Part shown: one piece after another, positions 17,478 to 26,294 of the stretch
How the letters are laid out: every line of letters starts with the position of its first letter
Numbering within the stretch: position 1 is the stretch's first letter
Origin: CBDAPI01 sp964565865
GTDB lineage: Bacteria > Acidobacteriota > UBA6911 > RPQK01 > CBDAPI01
Direction: 5' to 3'
Assembly (NCBI GenBank): GCA_964565865.1
Contig: CAZMGM010000006.1
Span: 18,334-82,333 of the forward strand
Length of the DNA stretch: 64,000 nt
The notes under the pieces: model-generated
The model's input: the letters and a program-made list of their open reading frames with translations, nothing else
Databases searched by the model: none
Told to the model about the DNA's origin: nothing
Position numbers and translations under genes: made by a program

Positions 17478-18053
17478 CTAGTTCCTTCGGTCCTCGCTTT
17501 TCAAGTCGGCCAGAAACTGGTCTGCAAGCCTCGAATCACTTTCCGAATCCATCCGTCGCTGCAGGCGGTCTCGGGCCATTTGAACCGCGATCTCGGCCGC
17601 GTAGTCCTTCAAGTCCTGGCGGACTGACTGGCCAAGATTTTTGATTTCTCGGCGGGCGACCGCCAGAATTTGTTGTGCTTCCTCCTCAGACTGATCACGG
17701 ATCCGTTCCTTCTCCCGTTCCGCCTCTTCCCGGGCCTGTTTGCGAATGTTTTCCGCTTCCGAATCTAGGGACTTCATGCGCTCCTCCGCCTCGGCCAGCT
17801 TTGCCTCCGCTTGCTTCCGGGCCTCCTCGGCCCGTCGCATTTCCTGCTGCAGAGCCGCCTTCCGGTTCCGGAAAAACTCTGCGGCCGGCTGGCGGAGAAA
17901 ATAGAGGAGTCCCAGGGCGAGAATCAGGAGGTTGATCCAGCGTCCTATTGGGTCCAGCCAGCCCCAGCCGCTATGAGCTGCACCGGCCGCGTGCAGAGGT
18001 AGCTCGAGTGCCGATGAGACCAAGAAGAGTACGAAGAATCCTTTGATGTTCAT
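17478..18053 (-). CDS. atpF: F0 ATP synthase b-type subunit (second copy)
   Basis: Peripheral stator, 191 aa. After a short N-terminal hydrophobic segment that may be a cleaved signal or first helix (FVLFLVSSALELPLHAA), a membrane helix WINLLILALGLLYFLRQP leads into a long charged coiled coil (about residues 55-170, many Glu, Arg and Ala). The N-terminal hydrophobic extension is longer than in E. coli AtpF. Together with the upstream b-type gene it likely forms a b/b' heterodimer, as known in some phyla. Confidence 0.88.
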   Translation of the reverse strand: MNIKGFFVLFLVSSALELPLHAAGAAHSGWGWLDPIGRWINLLILALGLLYFLRQPAAEFFRNRKAALQQEMRRAEEARKQAEAKLAEAEERMKSLDSEAENIRKQAREEAEREKERIRDQSEEEAQQILAVARREIKNLGQSVRQDLKDYAAEIAVQMARDRLQRRMDSESDSRLADQFLADLKSEDRRN

Positions 18054-18119
18054 GGTGTGGGGGAAAATCGTTCAACGGTGTTGCGGGCTGCCTTCGGTAA
18101 GCTTCAAGACCCGACAGGG

Positions 18120-18539
18120 TCAGGAAACTCCCAGCACCCGATCCGAAATTACTCTGGCAATTTCCTCTGACTCGTTCTGCAACCGTTTCTTGGCGTCTTC
18201 CAGTTCGATTTGAATCTCTTCTTTGGCCTGATTGAGCATGGAGCCGGCCTGCTCACGAGCTGAACGGATCTTATTCTGCCGTTCACTCAGGGCTTCGTTT
18301 CGTACTTTTTCAGCCTGCTTGAAGCCGGACAGCTTCTCCCCTTTGAGCTTTCGATCATAAGTTTCCGTTAGGGCCTTGAAGTCGGCCTCATATTCATCCG
18401 CGTTTTCAAACACACCCAAAGTGCGCCTGCGCCGCTCCTCCAGTACTTGGATCAGCGGGAGGAGCAGCAAGCGGCCGAGAATAATCCAGGTGAACAGAAA
18501 AACAGCGGTCGAGACGACCAGGCTCCAGTTGAGTTCCAT
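18120..18539 (-). CDS. F0 ATP synthase b'-type subunit (first gene of atp unit)
   Basis: Stator subunit of 139 aa: one N-terminal membrane helix (VVSTAVFLFTWIILGRLLLL) then a charged coiled coil to the end. ERRRRTLGVFENADEYEADF after the helix is the usual b/b' pattern. The frame is open 12 codons upstream, but the ATG at 18539 places the membrane helix right after the start and has AAGG upstream. No atpB or atpE precedes it within the window, so the proton-channel subunits a and c must be encoded elsewhere. Confidence 0.85.
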   Translation of the reverse strand: MELNWSLVVSTAVFLFTWIILGRLLLLPLIQVLEERRRRTLGVFENADEYEADFKALTETYDRKLKGEKLSGFKQAEKVRNEALSERQNKIRSAREQAGSMLNQAKEEIQIELEDAKKRLQNESEEIARVISDRVLGVS

Positions 18540-18603
18540 AGCGACCTTGACCCGGCACAACCGGGGGAAAAACAAACTCTATCACTTCCCGTCGGATCAC
18601 GAA

Positions 18604-18632
18604 TTAGTAGCATGGTGCGGGCCGCCGGTCAA
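18604..18632 (-). promoter_or_regulatory. Sigma70-type promoter for the atp operon
   Basis: On the minus strand TTGACC (18627-18632) and TACTAA (18604-18609) are separated by exactly 17 bp. Predicted start near 18597 gives a leader of roughly 58 nt before the first atp gene. Confidence 0.6.
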
Positions 18633-18733
18633 GAAACGATCGGGCCTCCGCTCTATGTTAGAATGCACGATTACGGTGAAGGGGTTCCGGCATCCCCCTG
18701 CACCAGGATTATGCCGCCTCAAGGAGTATTGAA

Positions 18734-19213
18734 ATGCCTCTGGAAAAGGTGACTGAAAAGCTGCGTGGGAAAAAGGACCAGGTCTACAGGGACGATTCGA
18801 CAGGTCTCGACCCGAGCACCACTTCCAAGATGCCGGTAGTTCCCCACAAAGTGCTGATCACGAACGTCCCGTTTTACACGGATGAGGCCTGCAAAGAGGA
18901 GGTGGAGGGAGCCAGCATTGCAATCCTGCGTCCTCTCGAACCAGAGGGATTCGACGAGCTGGAAGTGGTCCCTTGTACCAAGCAGTACTCACGCGGCCAG
19001 TACGTAACCTGGAACCTGAACAACAAGAAGCTCTGGGAAGATTGCTATTACCGCAATCCTCTCAGCGGTAAGACTGAAATAGCCTGGACGATCCACGTGG
19101 AGTTCTCGGGCCAGGTCATCGACGATCATACGGTTGCCACCAACCGGGAGCAGATTGCAGAGCTCGAGGCCAAGTACCCACAGGACGCAAACTTCCATGG
19201 GGGGGTTAACTGA
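18734..19213 (+). CDS. Uncharacterised 159-aa protein
   Basis: No family recognised. The product starts MPLEKVTEKLRGKKDQ and is hydrophilic with no signal peptide or membrane helix. It has a mixed alpha/beta character with a conserved-looking core (VVPHKVLITNVPFYTDEAC, CTKQYSRGQYVTWNLNN, TEIAWTIHVEFSGQVIDD). Two Cys and several Tyr/Trp are scattered, without a metal motif. AAGGAG lies upstream of the ATG at good spacing, and codon use is like its neighbours, so it is probably expressed. Divergent from the atp operon. Confidence 0.6.
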   Translation: MPLEKVTEKLRGKKDQVYRDDSTGLDPSTTSKMPVVPHKVLITNVPFYTDEACKEEVEGASIAILRPLEPEGFDELEVVPCTKQYSRGQYVTWNLNNKKLWEDCYYRNPLSGKTEIAWTIHVEFSGQVIDDHTVATNREQIAELEAKYPQDANFHGGVN

Positions 19214-19329
19214 GCCCTCATTCGGTGCTCGTTGGGCGCTCGCGCCTGTTCCAGGCTGCTGGTTTCCAGTGCCCGGTTCCTGACCAAGAACTGAAGGGTA
19301 GAGCATAAGCTCACCGTTGGCGAAACGGC

Positions 19330-19375
19330 AGGCTTACCCCTCGCCGTTGTGTTTTTAGTTCTCCAATCCGTCAGC
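19330..19375. repeat. Direct repeat flanking queG, copy A
   Basis: CCGTTGTGTTTTTAG then TTCTCCAATCCGTCAGCC spans the last codons and stop of queG. It is repeated with few changes at 20533-20566, just upstream of the queG start. Confidence 0.55.
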
Positions 19376-20494
19376 CCCGGCCCTGACCGACTCCCGTAGG
19401 GTGTCCCGAGTCCTGGAGTCGTTCTCAACAGCGAGGCGCGCTCCCAGCGCCTGCCGGGCCTCCTCTCCTCCGATCTCGCTGAGGCCCCAGGCTGCATGCC
19501 GGCGCACCATTGGGTCTGGGCAGTTGAGCAGCTGGCGCAACTCGGGCACGAACTCTTTCCTGCGACTGTTCCCCATGGCAACTGCGGTGTTTCTCATCAG
19601 GCCACGCCATTTGGTGCGCTGTATGGCACTGTTTCGAAAAACTGAGTGAAAGTCTTCTTGCGTCAGACGGGCCAGAGCCTGCAGCCGGGGCTGCAGCAGA
19701 CGCTTCCGTGGAGCAAAGGACTCCTCACGGGAGGGTTGAACCCGTCGATTCCAGGGACAGACGTCCTGACAGATGTCACAACCGAATACAAGATTCGAGG
19801 TCGCGTGGCGAAGTTGTTTAGGAATATCCTCCTTGACCTCAATGGTGAGGTAGGAGATGCAAAGGCGGCTGTCGACGACATAAGGTTCGACAATCGCGCC
19901 CGTTGGGCAGTGGTCCAGACAACGGCGGCAGCTGCCACAGTGATCAGTCCCCGGCGCATCCGTGTCAAGTTCCTGATCCAACAGGATCTCGCCGATAAAG
20001 AACCAGGATCCCAGCCGCTTGTCTGCAATCAGGTTGCTGTGCTTGCCAATCCAACCGAGTCCGGAACTGGCTGCCCAGTGTTTGTCCATTACCGGCCCCG
20101 TGTCCACGTAGACCTTGCCTGCGGCAGCCGGACACAATTCCACAATTACATCCAGAAGTGCTTTCAGCTTTCCCCTCAGCACCCGGTGGTAATCGTCACC
20201 GGAGGCGTAGCGGGAAACGACCCCTGCGCCCGCATCATCATAGGGAAGCCTATAATCGTGGTAGTAGCTGAGGGCGACCGATAGCACGGATTTTGCCCCT
20301 TCCAGGACCTGGCTCGGATCGAGCCTTTTCTTGACCTGGTGGGCCATGTAACCCATCTCTCCGTGATATTCGAGCTGCAGCCAGGTGATGAGTTTGCTGT
20401 CAGGAACCGCCTCAACCGGCGCGACCCCCACCCGATCAAAGCCGAGGGCAATTGCCTTCTCTTTGATTTTCCGGGTGAGCAGGCCGGGGAGCAT
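19355..20494 (-). CDS. queG: Epoxyqueuosine reductase
   Basis: Cobalamin-dependent iron-sulfur enzyme for the last step of queuosine synthesis, reducing epoxyqueuosine to queuosine in tRNA wobble position 34. Two ferredoxin-type 4Fe-4S motifs are present, CGSCRRCLDHCPTGAI and CDICQDVCPWNR, after the N-terminal cobalamin-binding domain with LGFDRVGVAP. The C-terminal 90 residues form HEAT-like repeats (NTAVAMGNSRRKEFVPEL, RRHAAWGLSEIGGEEA), normal for QueG. The ATG at 20494 is chosen; a TTG 18 nt earlier is possible and neither has a strong ribosome site. queA, the preceding step, is at 49691. Confidence 0.93.
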   Translation of the reverse strand: MLPGLLTRKIKEKAIALGFDRVGVAPVEAVPDSKLITWLQLEYHGEMGYMAHQVKKRLDPSQVLEGAKSVLSVALSYYHDYRLPYDDAGAGVVSRYASGDDYHRVLRGKLKALLDVIVELCPAAAGKVYVDTGPVMDKHWAASSGLGWIGKHSNLIADKRLGSWFFIGEILLDQELDTDAPGTDHCGSCRRCLDHCPTGAIVEPYVVDSRLCISYLTIEVKEDIPKQLRHATSNLVFGCDICQDVCPWNRRVQPSREESFAPRKRLLQPRLQALARLTQEDFHSVFRNSAIQRTKWRGLMRNTAVAMGNSRRKEFVPELRQLLNCPDPMVRRHAAWGLSEIGGEEARQALGARLAVENDSRTRDTLRESVRAGADGLEN

Positions 20495-20532
20495 GGGAAA
20501 GGAGTATACCAATCGCTCGCGCCGCCGGCCCC

Positions 20533-20566
20533 ACCGTTCTCTTTATAGTTCTCCAGCCCGTCAGCC
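20533..20566. repeat. Direct repeat flanking queG, copy B
   Basis: CCGTTCTCTTTATAG then TTCTCCAGCCCGTCAGCC. On the minus strand it would encode LTGLEN or ADGLEN-like codons followed by a stop region, so it looks like the tail of a lost queG-like copy. Confidence 0.5.
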
Positions 20567-20568
20567 TC

Positions 20569-21141
20569 TCAGGTAACCCCAAACTGTCGCAGCATGTATT
20601 GGTAGAAGGGCTCCTGGGTGTACTCTCGAACCCAGTGGAGGGAGACCACACAGTGCTCGAACTTGTCGGATAGTTTGCGGAAGACTACGGTTTGTTCTCT
20701 GGCCGATTCAAGTTCGCTGGCAACGAGGTAGCTCCGCCGGCCCGTATCGCTGTAATGGGAATTGGGGATGCAAACCCGGCCCTGGCCGAGGCTCTCTGGG
20801 AACATTCCCAGGATGAAGAGGCTGTAGTCGCCGATGTAGCCGATGTACTGGTAACGGGCCTTGCGCGCCCGTGGGGAGCCGCCGTCGGCCTCTTCGAACA
20901 TGTCAATAAGGCATTTTACAGGCCGGCCTGATTTGTCACGCAGCTGGTAAAGCTGCTCTGTGTGTGCGAAGTCAGTCAGCAGGTCGCTCAGGTAAGAGAG
21001 CAAAGCACCGTCACAGAGTCGGGTCTGGTCAAACGCCCGATCCGTCAGGGATCGAAAGACTCTCCGAAGAGGGTGATTAGCGGGATCTTGCTTGGATCGC
21101 TTACTGCCTGGCTCCCAAAACCAACAATCCGGACGGACCAT
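20569..21141 (-). CDS. Uncharacterised 190-aa protein
   Basis: No named family recognised. Soluble, no signal peptide. The protein is rich in Tyr and Arg and has three stretches that look conserved: LCDGALLSYLSDLLTDFAH, RYQYIGYIGDYSLFILGMF and SHYSDTGRRSYLVASELE. A hydrophobic patch (GDYSLFILGMFPESL) could pack a buried sheet. The in-frame stop shortly upstream fixes the ATG at 21141 as the only ATG candidate near the N-terminus. It lies between queG and a thioesterase on the same strand; no functional inference follows from that. Confidence 0.5.
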   Translation of the reverse strand: MVRPDCWFWEPGSKRSKQDPANHPLRRVFRSLTDRAFDQTRLCDGALLSYLSDLLTDFAHTEQLYQLRDKSGRPVKCLIDMFEEADGGSPRARKARYQYIGYIGDYSLFILGMFPESLGQGRVCIPNSHYSDTGRRSYLVASELESAREQTVVFRKLSDKFEHCVVSLHWVREYTQEPFYQYMLRQFGVT

Positions 21142-21244
21142 AGCGCCATTTCAGGCCGCTACCGGGTTCCCCTGGCCAGATCTGTTGCACTCCCGCGAGG
21201 GGCTCCCGATATTCCCCCAGCGTACACTTCAGAGGCGGCCAGAA

Positions 21245-21262
21245 TTCACCACCGGCTGCTAG
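21245..21262 (+). repeat. Dispersed CCACGG/CTAG-end repeat, copy 5
   Basis: TTCACCACCGGCTGCTAG. Its terminal CTAG contains the TAG stop codon of the thioesterase gene on the minus strand. Confidence 0.55.
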
Positions 21263-21744
21263 CGGCTCTTAAGGCGCTCTTTTCGCCGGCGCCGGGCGCC
21301 ATGGTAACGCTGTTTTTCAAGCTCGCTCTCAGGCTGGATTGCGGGGACGGCACAGGGATTCCCCTCCCCGTCAAGGGCTACGAAGGTCAGAAAGGCAGTA
21401 CTGGTGTGAAGCCTCTCACCCGTCTGCAGATCTTCGGAATGCACCTCGACCTCGATTTCCATGGAAGTATGGAAGGCGCGGGTGAGGTTTGCCTCCAGAA
21501 GAATCAGTTCCCCAACCTGGATGGGATGGAGAAACACGAGTGAGTCGACCGTGGCGGTTACCACCTGCCGGCGGCAGTGCCTGGTGGCAGCCATGGCTCC
21601 GGCCAGGTCAATCAGATGCATGACTCTACCGCCCAGTATGTTGCCCTGGACGTTGGCATGGTTGGGCAGCACGAGTTCGGTCATCGTGGTGCGTGACTCG
21701 GAGGGAGTTGTGGCTTCTGGAGAGTTGGAGCGGTTCACTTTCAT
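21259..21744 (-). CDS. Acyl-CoA thioesterase, hotdog fold
   Basis: Hydrolyses acyl-CoA to free acid and CoA in the cytosol; similar to YciA/BACH-type enzymes. Hotdog signatures are NHANVQGNILGGRVMHLIDLAG-type (Asn and Asp near residues 30-45 form the active site), VTATVDSLVFLHPIQVGELI and a C-terminal basic tail (RRRRKERLKSR). At 161 aa it is a single-hotdog enzyme. The first ATG (21744) puts 20 polar residues before the fold; MTELVLPNHAN at 21684 is an alternative start. The TAG stop lies in a CTAG at the edge of a dispersed repeat. Confidence 0.88.
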   Translation of the reverse strand: MKVNRSNSPEATTPSESRTTMTELVLPNHANVQGNILGGRVMHLIDLAGAMAATRHCRRQVVTATVDSLVFLHPIQVGELILLEANLTRAFHTSMEIEVEVHSEDLQTGERLHTSTAFLTFVALDGEGNPCAVPAIQPESELEKQRYHGARRRRKERLKSR

Positions 21745-21980
21745 TCCCTTTCTTTAAGAAAACCCTGGCTGGACTCAGTAACCCATTATGCAACATTCTG
21801 CAATCCCAGCAGCCGTCTTCAACGGGGAACGCTAAAATGTACAGCGTGGGGACATGTCTGATCGACGGAACGTTTGTCTAACAGCTTGACAAGAAGACGA
21901 AATAGAAACAAAAGGGCTTGGCGGGAGCCGGCGCTCAACCCGGAACCCGCTTCATGGTTTCTATGCTAAGGTAAGTCTTG

Positions 21981-22505
21981 ATGGAATTTACTCCTCTTTT
22001 CAACTGGTCACTGGCTGTTCTAGTCGTAGTTCTGGCCCTGCAGAACATTTTTCTAGCCGTTGCTATGCTGATCGGTCGCTTTCAGCTAGCCCGGGTTTTT
22101 TCCAGGGGTAGGGAGAATGTGGACAGATTGCGTGATTTTCTCAACACGGTGGAGAAGAATCTCATCAGGGTGTCAGCACTGTTGGACAGGGTCCCCGAAT
22201 GGGGGACACAGGTCCAGGAAGCGGCTGCGGGAGCCTCACGAGCTGTTGCTGAAGTAGATGAAAAGTTGGAGAAGGCGTTTTCTTACATACAGACTGGCGT
22301 GCGCCGCTGGCAGGATCAGTCAGACCAGTTATTGAGCAAGTGCTCGAAGACAAGCGCGGCAGTTTACGGCGCGGTGCTGGAACCCGCTTCCCGGGTGTCC
22401 CTTCTCCTGCGCGCGGCAGGCGCGTTTCTGGGCAGGTTGTTTGCGGGTAGTGAGGCAGATGAGGATCCAAGTCACTATCATCAGGATCAGGAGACCTTCA
22501 TTTAG
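21981..22505 (+). CDS. Membrane-anchored coiled-coil protein, function unknown
   Basis: A single N-terminal membrane helix (WSLAVLVVVLALQNIFLAVAM, about residues 10-32) is followed by a cytosolic amphipathic region with heptad-like spacing (VDRLRDFLNTVEKNLIRVSA and AVAEVDEKLEKAFSYIQTGV). A second hydrophobic patch lies near residue 140 (LLLRAAGAFLGRLF). The layout resembles small DUF948-type membrane proteins, but I cannot assign it. An ATG at 21981 with AAGG upstream is preferred over the adjacent TTG. Confidence 0.55.
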   Translation: MEFTPLFNWSLAVLVVVLALQNIFLAVAMLIGRFQLARVFSRGRENVDRLRDFLNTVEKNLIRVSALLDRVPEWGTQVQEAAAGASRAVAEVDEKLEKAFSYIQTGVRRWQDQSDQLLSKCSKTSAAVYGAVLEPASRVSLLLRAAGAFLGRLFAGSEADEDPSHYHQDQETFI

Positions 22506-22663
22506 CCAGGCTCGCTTCCAAGCGGCGAGCACTTGACGCAGGCCCTGTGTCATCGAAGGCGGAATGTAGCAGCCGTCGTCACGCGGTCATCTCATCGTAG
22601 TACCGACGTCGCCTGTCCAGTGAGTGGAACCCTTCGATCCGAGAAAACAATCCAAGCTGGCTG

Positions 22664-24454
22664 CTAGTCCCTCGCCGCCAGCCGCACCAGCAATTCACGT
22701 TTGATCTGTTTGCGAATCACGACGATTCTGACAGTTTCGCCGGGCCGCCGGGATCGGAGTTCCCGGGTGAACTCATAATTGCTGCGGATAGGAACTCCTT
22801 CCCATCGCACCAGAATATCTCCGGCACGCACTCCGGCTGTTTGCGCCCCCCCCCCCTTCAGGACCTCCGAAAAGCGCACTCCGGAGCCCTGGAAGGCCAT
22901 ATCGATGAGGCCTCCAAACATCGGGCCGAAACGGGTTTCCCGTTCAGGCTTTAGGGCCGGCTGTTGAAGGAGCTTGGGGTCGGTGCGCCGGACAGGCTCC
23001 TCCAGGCCGGCTAGTTCGATGACCAGTCTGGTGACAAAGGCCACGATCTCTTCCGCCCCCTCCACGTCAACACGATGAAAGTCATCGCTGGGACGGTGAT
23101 AGTCAGAGTGCAGTCCTGAAAAGAAGAAGAGCACGGGAACCTGTTGCCGGCTGAAGGACAGGTGATCGCTCGATCCCCCGGTTGTCTTCGCGAGATGCAA
23201 ATTGAGAGGCGTTTGCGGAGCCAGCTCTTCCAGAAGGAGCCCAAAATCCGGACTCGTGCCCACGCCGCCAATCAGAAGCGATCCTTGGCTCCTTCCGATC
23301 ATGTCAAAGTTAAGCATGCAAAATGTGTCCCTCAATGGGAGCAGCGGCTCCCGGACGTAGTGAGCGGAACCAAGCAGGCCTAGTTCTTCTCCCGCGAAGG
23401 CCACAAACAGGATGCTCAGGCGGCGGGGGATGGAGGAAAGATCCTCGGCCAGCTGCAGGAGGGCAGCAACACCGGAGGCATTGTCATCGGCTCCATTGTG
23501 AATCTCGCCTTGATCGAATTCTTCCAGGCTGGCTCCTCCCCCTGTGCCCAGGTGGTCGTAATGAGCACCCAGGACTAGATGTTGCCGGGTGCTGCCGGGC
23601 AGCAGAGCGGCCACGTTGTTGACCCGGTGAATGGTGGGCTTGAGATCGAGGTAGATGCGAACGTAGACGTCCTCCCAGTCAAAAGAATAAGGAGTCATGC
23701 GCTGGTCGATCCATCTCCACACTTCTTTCAGGTCCTGAGAACTCGCAGCCCACAGTCTCTCGGACCAGCCACGGCTCAATCTCAGCACCGGGATTCCCAT
23801 TGATTCCAGCCGCTCACCTGCCGACAGACTGTCTCTACGTCGTCGCGGGTGGTTGAGGAAGTCGGGGAGTACGATCAGACCCACTGCTCCATGCTCCCGG
23901 GCAGTTTTCGCCTTGCGTAGGAGCGACGAATGGAAAGTCGGACTGAAGCCATCAAAGGGACTGTCGCCGCGCCGCTCTCCGGGTTCGTGCTCGAAGACGA
24001 CAACGACCTTACCCGAGGCGTCAATGGAGGCGTAGTCGTCGTAGTTGAGCTCGGGGGCTGAAATCCCGAACCCGGCGAAGGCGAGAGGGGCATTCAACTC
24101 GTTTTGCTCACCGAAGCCTAGAGAAGTGTAGTCTGCTCCATAGGTTAGCGAAACTGGAAATCCCGGTAGGTTGTAGAACGTGCAGTCGCTGCTATCGCCC
24201 AGTTCCACGGCTGTCGTCACCGTGAAAGGCTGAAAATAGGAGCCCTCCGGAGAAGTAGGCTGAAGGCCCAGGCGGGCGAATTCTTCAGCGATATAAGAGG
24301 CGGCCTCCAGCAGTTCGGGCTGATCATTCCCACGCCCGCGCATCTCGTCAGAGGCCAGGATTCTCAGGTGCAGGGAAAAGCTGGACTCCGCCTGGGCCGC
24401 AGTTTCCGCGGCCGAACCCAACAGGATCGTCAACAGTAGGAATCCAGATCGCAT
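22664..24454 (-). CDS. Secreted M28 zinc aminopeptidase with PA and PDZ domains
   Basis: Exported peptidase, 596 aa: signal peptide (MRSGFLLLTILLGSAAETAAQA), a PA insert (about residues 110-255), the M28 catalytic domain and a C-terminal PDZ domain (about 500-590, VRFSEVLKGGGAQTAGVRAGDI). Metal ligands of the co-catalytic zinc site are visible: His in GAHYDHLG, Asp in GADDNASG, the catalytic Glu pair in AFAGEELGLLG, Asp in NFDMIGR and His in SDYHRPSDD. M28-PDZ proteins of this kind are aminopeptidases acting on short peptides outside the cytoplasm. Monocistronic. Confidence 0.92.
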   Translation of the reverse strand: MRSGFLLLTILLGSAAETAAQAESSFSLHLRILASDEMRGRGNDQPELLEAASYIAEEFARLGLQPTSPEGSYFQPFTVTTAVELGDSSDCTFYNLPGFPVSLTYGADYTSLGFGEQNELNAPLAFAGFGISAPELNYDDYASIDASGKVVVVFEHEPGERRGDSPFDGFSPTFHSSLLRKAKTAREHGAVGLIVLPDFLNHPRRRRDSLSAGERLESMGIPVLRLSRGWSERLWAASSQDLKEVWRWIDQRMTPYSFDWEDVYVRIYLDLKPTIHRVNNVAALLPGSTRQHLVLGAHYDHLGTGGGASLEEFDQGEIHNGADDNASGVAALLQLAEDLSSIPRRLSILFVAFAGEELGLLGSAHYVREPLLPLRDTFCMLNFDMIGRSQGSLLIGGVGTSPDFGLLLEELAPQTPLNLHLAKTTGGSSDHLSFSRQQVPVLFFFSGLHSDYHRPSDDFHRVDVEGAEEIVAFVTRLVIELAGLEEPVRRTDPKLLQQPALKPERETRFGPMFGGLIDMAFQGSGVRFSEVLKGGGAQTAGVRAGDILVRWEGVPIRSNYEFTRELRSRRPGETVRIVVIRKQIKRELLVRLAARD

Positions 24455-24893
24455 GTTCCACCCATTCTAGCCCAAAGCCGGCCCCGGCTGGTGATGCGGG
24501 CCGCGTCTAGGAGTAGAGAGGGGAAGGGCAAAGTTGAAGGTTAAATGATCTCACGGGTGATCCCTTGCGGCAATCGGGGCAACCCAGCAGTCGGTGGTCA
24601 CCACGGGCTGCCAGAAATGGGGGTTTGGTGCAAAAGCGAGTTATAGTGCACCGTAGAAAAAAAGAGGGAGAGAAGCCAGAAACCAATGGATCAGGAAACG
24701 GACGTCACTGGGCCTAGTCAATCAAGGATTCTGTAGCAATTCATGGCAGCAAGATTTTTTGAAACGCTTCGACGTTATCAAAGTCTAAGTTGTCAGTTGA
24801 GAAATTACAGGGGGATTGACTTGCGATTTAATAAGACGCAGGACAAAAACACGCGATACATGTACTCGACTGCAGGCAACAAAGGAGCAAGAG
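24455..24893. other. Gap of about 440 bp upstream of the phosphate porin
   Basis: Holds a copy of the dispersed repeat at 24596-24614 and an AT-rich stretch from 24740 before the porin. I looked for Pho boxes (two CTGTCAT-type direct repeats) and see only isolated half-sites such as TTGTCA near 24790. No gene. Confidence 0.45.
24596..24614 (+). repeat. Dispersed CCACGG/CTAG-end repeat, copy 6
   Basis: GGTCACCACGGGCTGCCAG, ending in CCAG. Confidence 0.55.
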
Positions 24894-26294
24894 GTGGCGA
24901 GTAGACAGATTTTCGTAAACTTAATTGTTTGGCTGGCGGTCTCGATCAGTATCTCTGCCCAGACAGCTGAGGAAAGAATCCGGCTTCTGGAGCAGCCAAT
25001 AGAACTTCTCAAGGAGGAAATTCAGGAGCTGAAGAATCATCTTCACAAAGGAGAGTCAACTACCTCGGGAGGGGTCCCTCCGGTGGGGAGTAACTTGCCG
25101 GTTCAGGCCCCCTCGAGAAAGTTTCACCAGAGGCCTGAGCAGACACCAGATCCCAGTCAGTTTCGTGTGTACTGGAAAGACGGTGTGCGGATAGATTCGG
25201 TCAATGGGCAGTTCAAGCTACGCATCGGAGGCCGGATCATGAATGACTGGGCTTTCGCCAGGGGTGACGAGTTGCTGGGGGAATCGCTAGGGGAGCCAGG
25301 GACCTTCGAGCGCGATGGTACGGAGTTTCGCCGTGCTCGTTTTTATTTCTCTGGAGTCCTCTACGATCGCTTCGAATTCAAGGCTGAGTTTGATTTTGCC
25401 GCCATCCTGAGCCCGTTTCGAGATGTCTACATGGGTATGCGCGGAGTCCCCGTGTTCGGGACCCTGAGAGCAGGACACTTCCGTGAGCCGTTTGGCCTGG
25501 AAGAACTGACCAGCTCTAACCACACCACTTTCATGGAGCGCTCCGCCGGGACCACGTTCACCCCGGCCAGAAACGTGGGAGTGGCTCTTCACAATGTTGT
25601 CGCCGACGGACGGGTCACCTATTCAGCCGGCATCTTCCGTGAGACCCTGGACACCGGTGAAAGCGTAGGGAGTGGAAGCCCCAACATCACGGCGCGAGTG
25701 ACGTCACTGCCCGTTTACGACAATGGCGGGCGGAAACTTCTCCATGTCGGTGGCGCCTACAGCCACCAGGGTACACCTCTCGGCGGGGCCCACTTCCGCT
25801 CTCGTCCGGAGGCCCATCTGCTTCCACACTTCGTTTTCACGCCTCTCCTTGAGACCAGCTCCTACTGCCTGATGGGTCTGGAGGCGGCTGCCGTTGCCGG
25901 TCCCTTTTCGATACAGAGTGAATATATGAATTCTTATGTCAATTCGGTTTCCAGCGGAGACCCCAGTTTCTCGGGCTTCTACGTCCTGGGAAGCTTTTTC
26001 CTGACCGGGGAGCATCGGCGTTACAGTCAATCCAAGGGAGCCTTCGGTCGGGTCCGGCCTAGACAATCCTTCCTGGACGGAGGAGGCGCGGGTGCCTGGG
26101 AGCTCGCCGCCCGTTTCTCGAGGCTCGACCTGAACAGCGGGTTGGTCCGGGGGGGGGAAATGAATGATTTTACTCTTGGTTTGAACTGGTACCTGAATCC
26201 CTACGCCAAAATAGTGTGGAACTATGTCCGCTCCGACGTGATGGACATCGGCAAGGCCAACATCGTCCAGATGCGGTTTAAGATCGATTTTTAG
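24894..26294 (+). CDS. Outer-membrane phosphate-selective porin (OprO/OprP-like)
   Basis: Predicted trimeric outer-membrane channel, 466 aa. Signal peptide starts at the GTG (MASRQIFVNLIVWLAVSISI then SAQ), followed by a short coiled coil (ERIRLLEQPIELLKEEIQEL), then a beta-barrel region with aromatic girdles and the pattern RIGGRIMNDWAFA, FRRARFYFSGVLYDRFEFKA and AGHFREPFGLEELTSSNHTT, which is characteristic of Porin_O_P. It ends MRFKIDF with a terminal Phe as in barrel proteins. The GTG at 24894 has AAAGGAG upstream; the longer frame from 24816 would place 26 residues before the signal peptide. Position directly before pstS supports phosphate uptake. Confidence 0.85.
   Translation: MASRQIFVNLIVWLAVSISISAQTAEERIRLLEQPIELLKEEIQELKNHLHKGESTTSGGVPPVGSNLPVQAPSRKFHQRPEQTPDPSQFRVYWKDGVRIDSVNGQFKLRIGGRIMNDWAFARGDELLGESLGEPGTFERDGTEFRRARFYFSGVLYDRFEFKAEFDFAAILSPFRDVYMGMRGVPVFGTLRAGHFREPFGLEELTSSNHTTFMERSAGTTFTPARNVGVALHNVVADGRVTYSAGIFRETLDTGESVGSGSPNITARVTSLPVYDNGGRKLLHVGGAYSHQGTPLGGAHFRSRPEAHLLPHFVFTPLLETSSYCLMGLEAAAVAGPFSIQSEYMNSYVNSVSSGDPSFSGFYVLGSFFLTGEHRRYSQSKGAFGRVRPRQSFLDGGGAGAWELAARFSRLDLNSGLVRGGEMNDFTLGLNWYLNPYAKIVWNYVRSDVMDIGKANIVQMRFKIDF

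Noticed and set aside
19646..20284. Plus-strand frame of 212 codons opposite queG
   Set aside because: Antisense shadow; the iron-sulfur motifs are on the minus strand.
24740..24893. Pho box upstream of the phosphate porin
   Set aside because: Only single half-sites resembling TTGTCA were found; two spaced copies are required.
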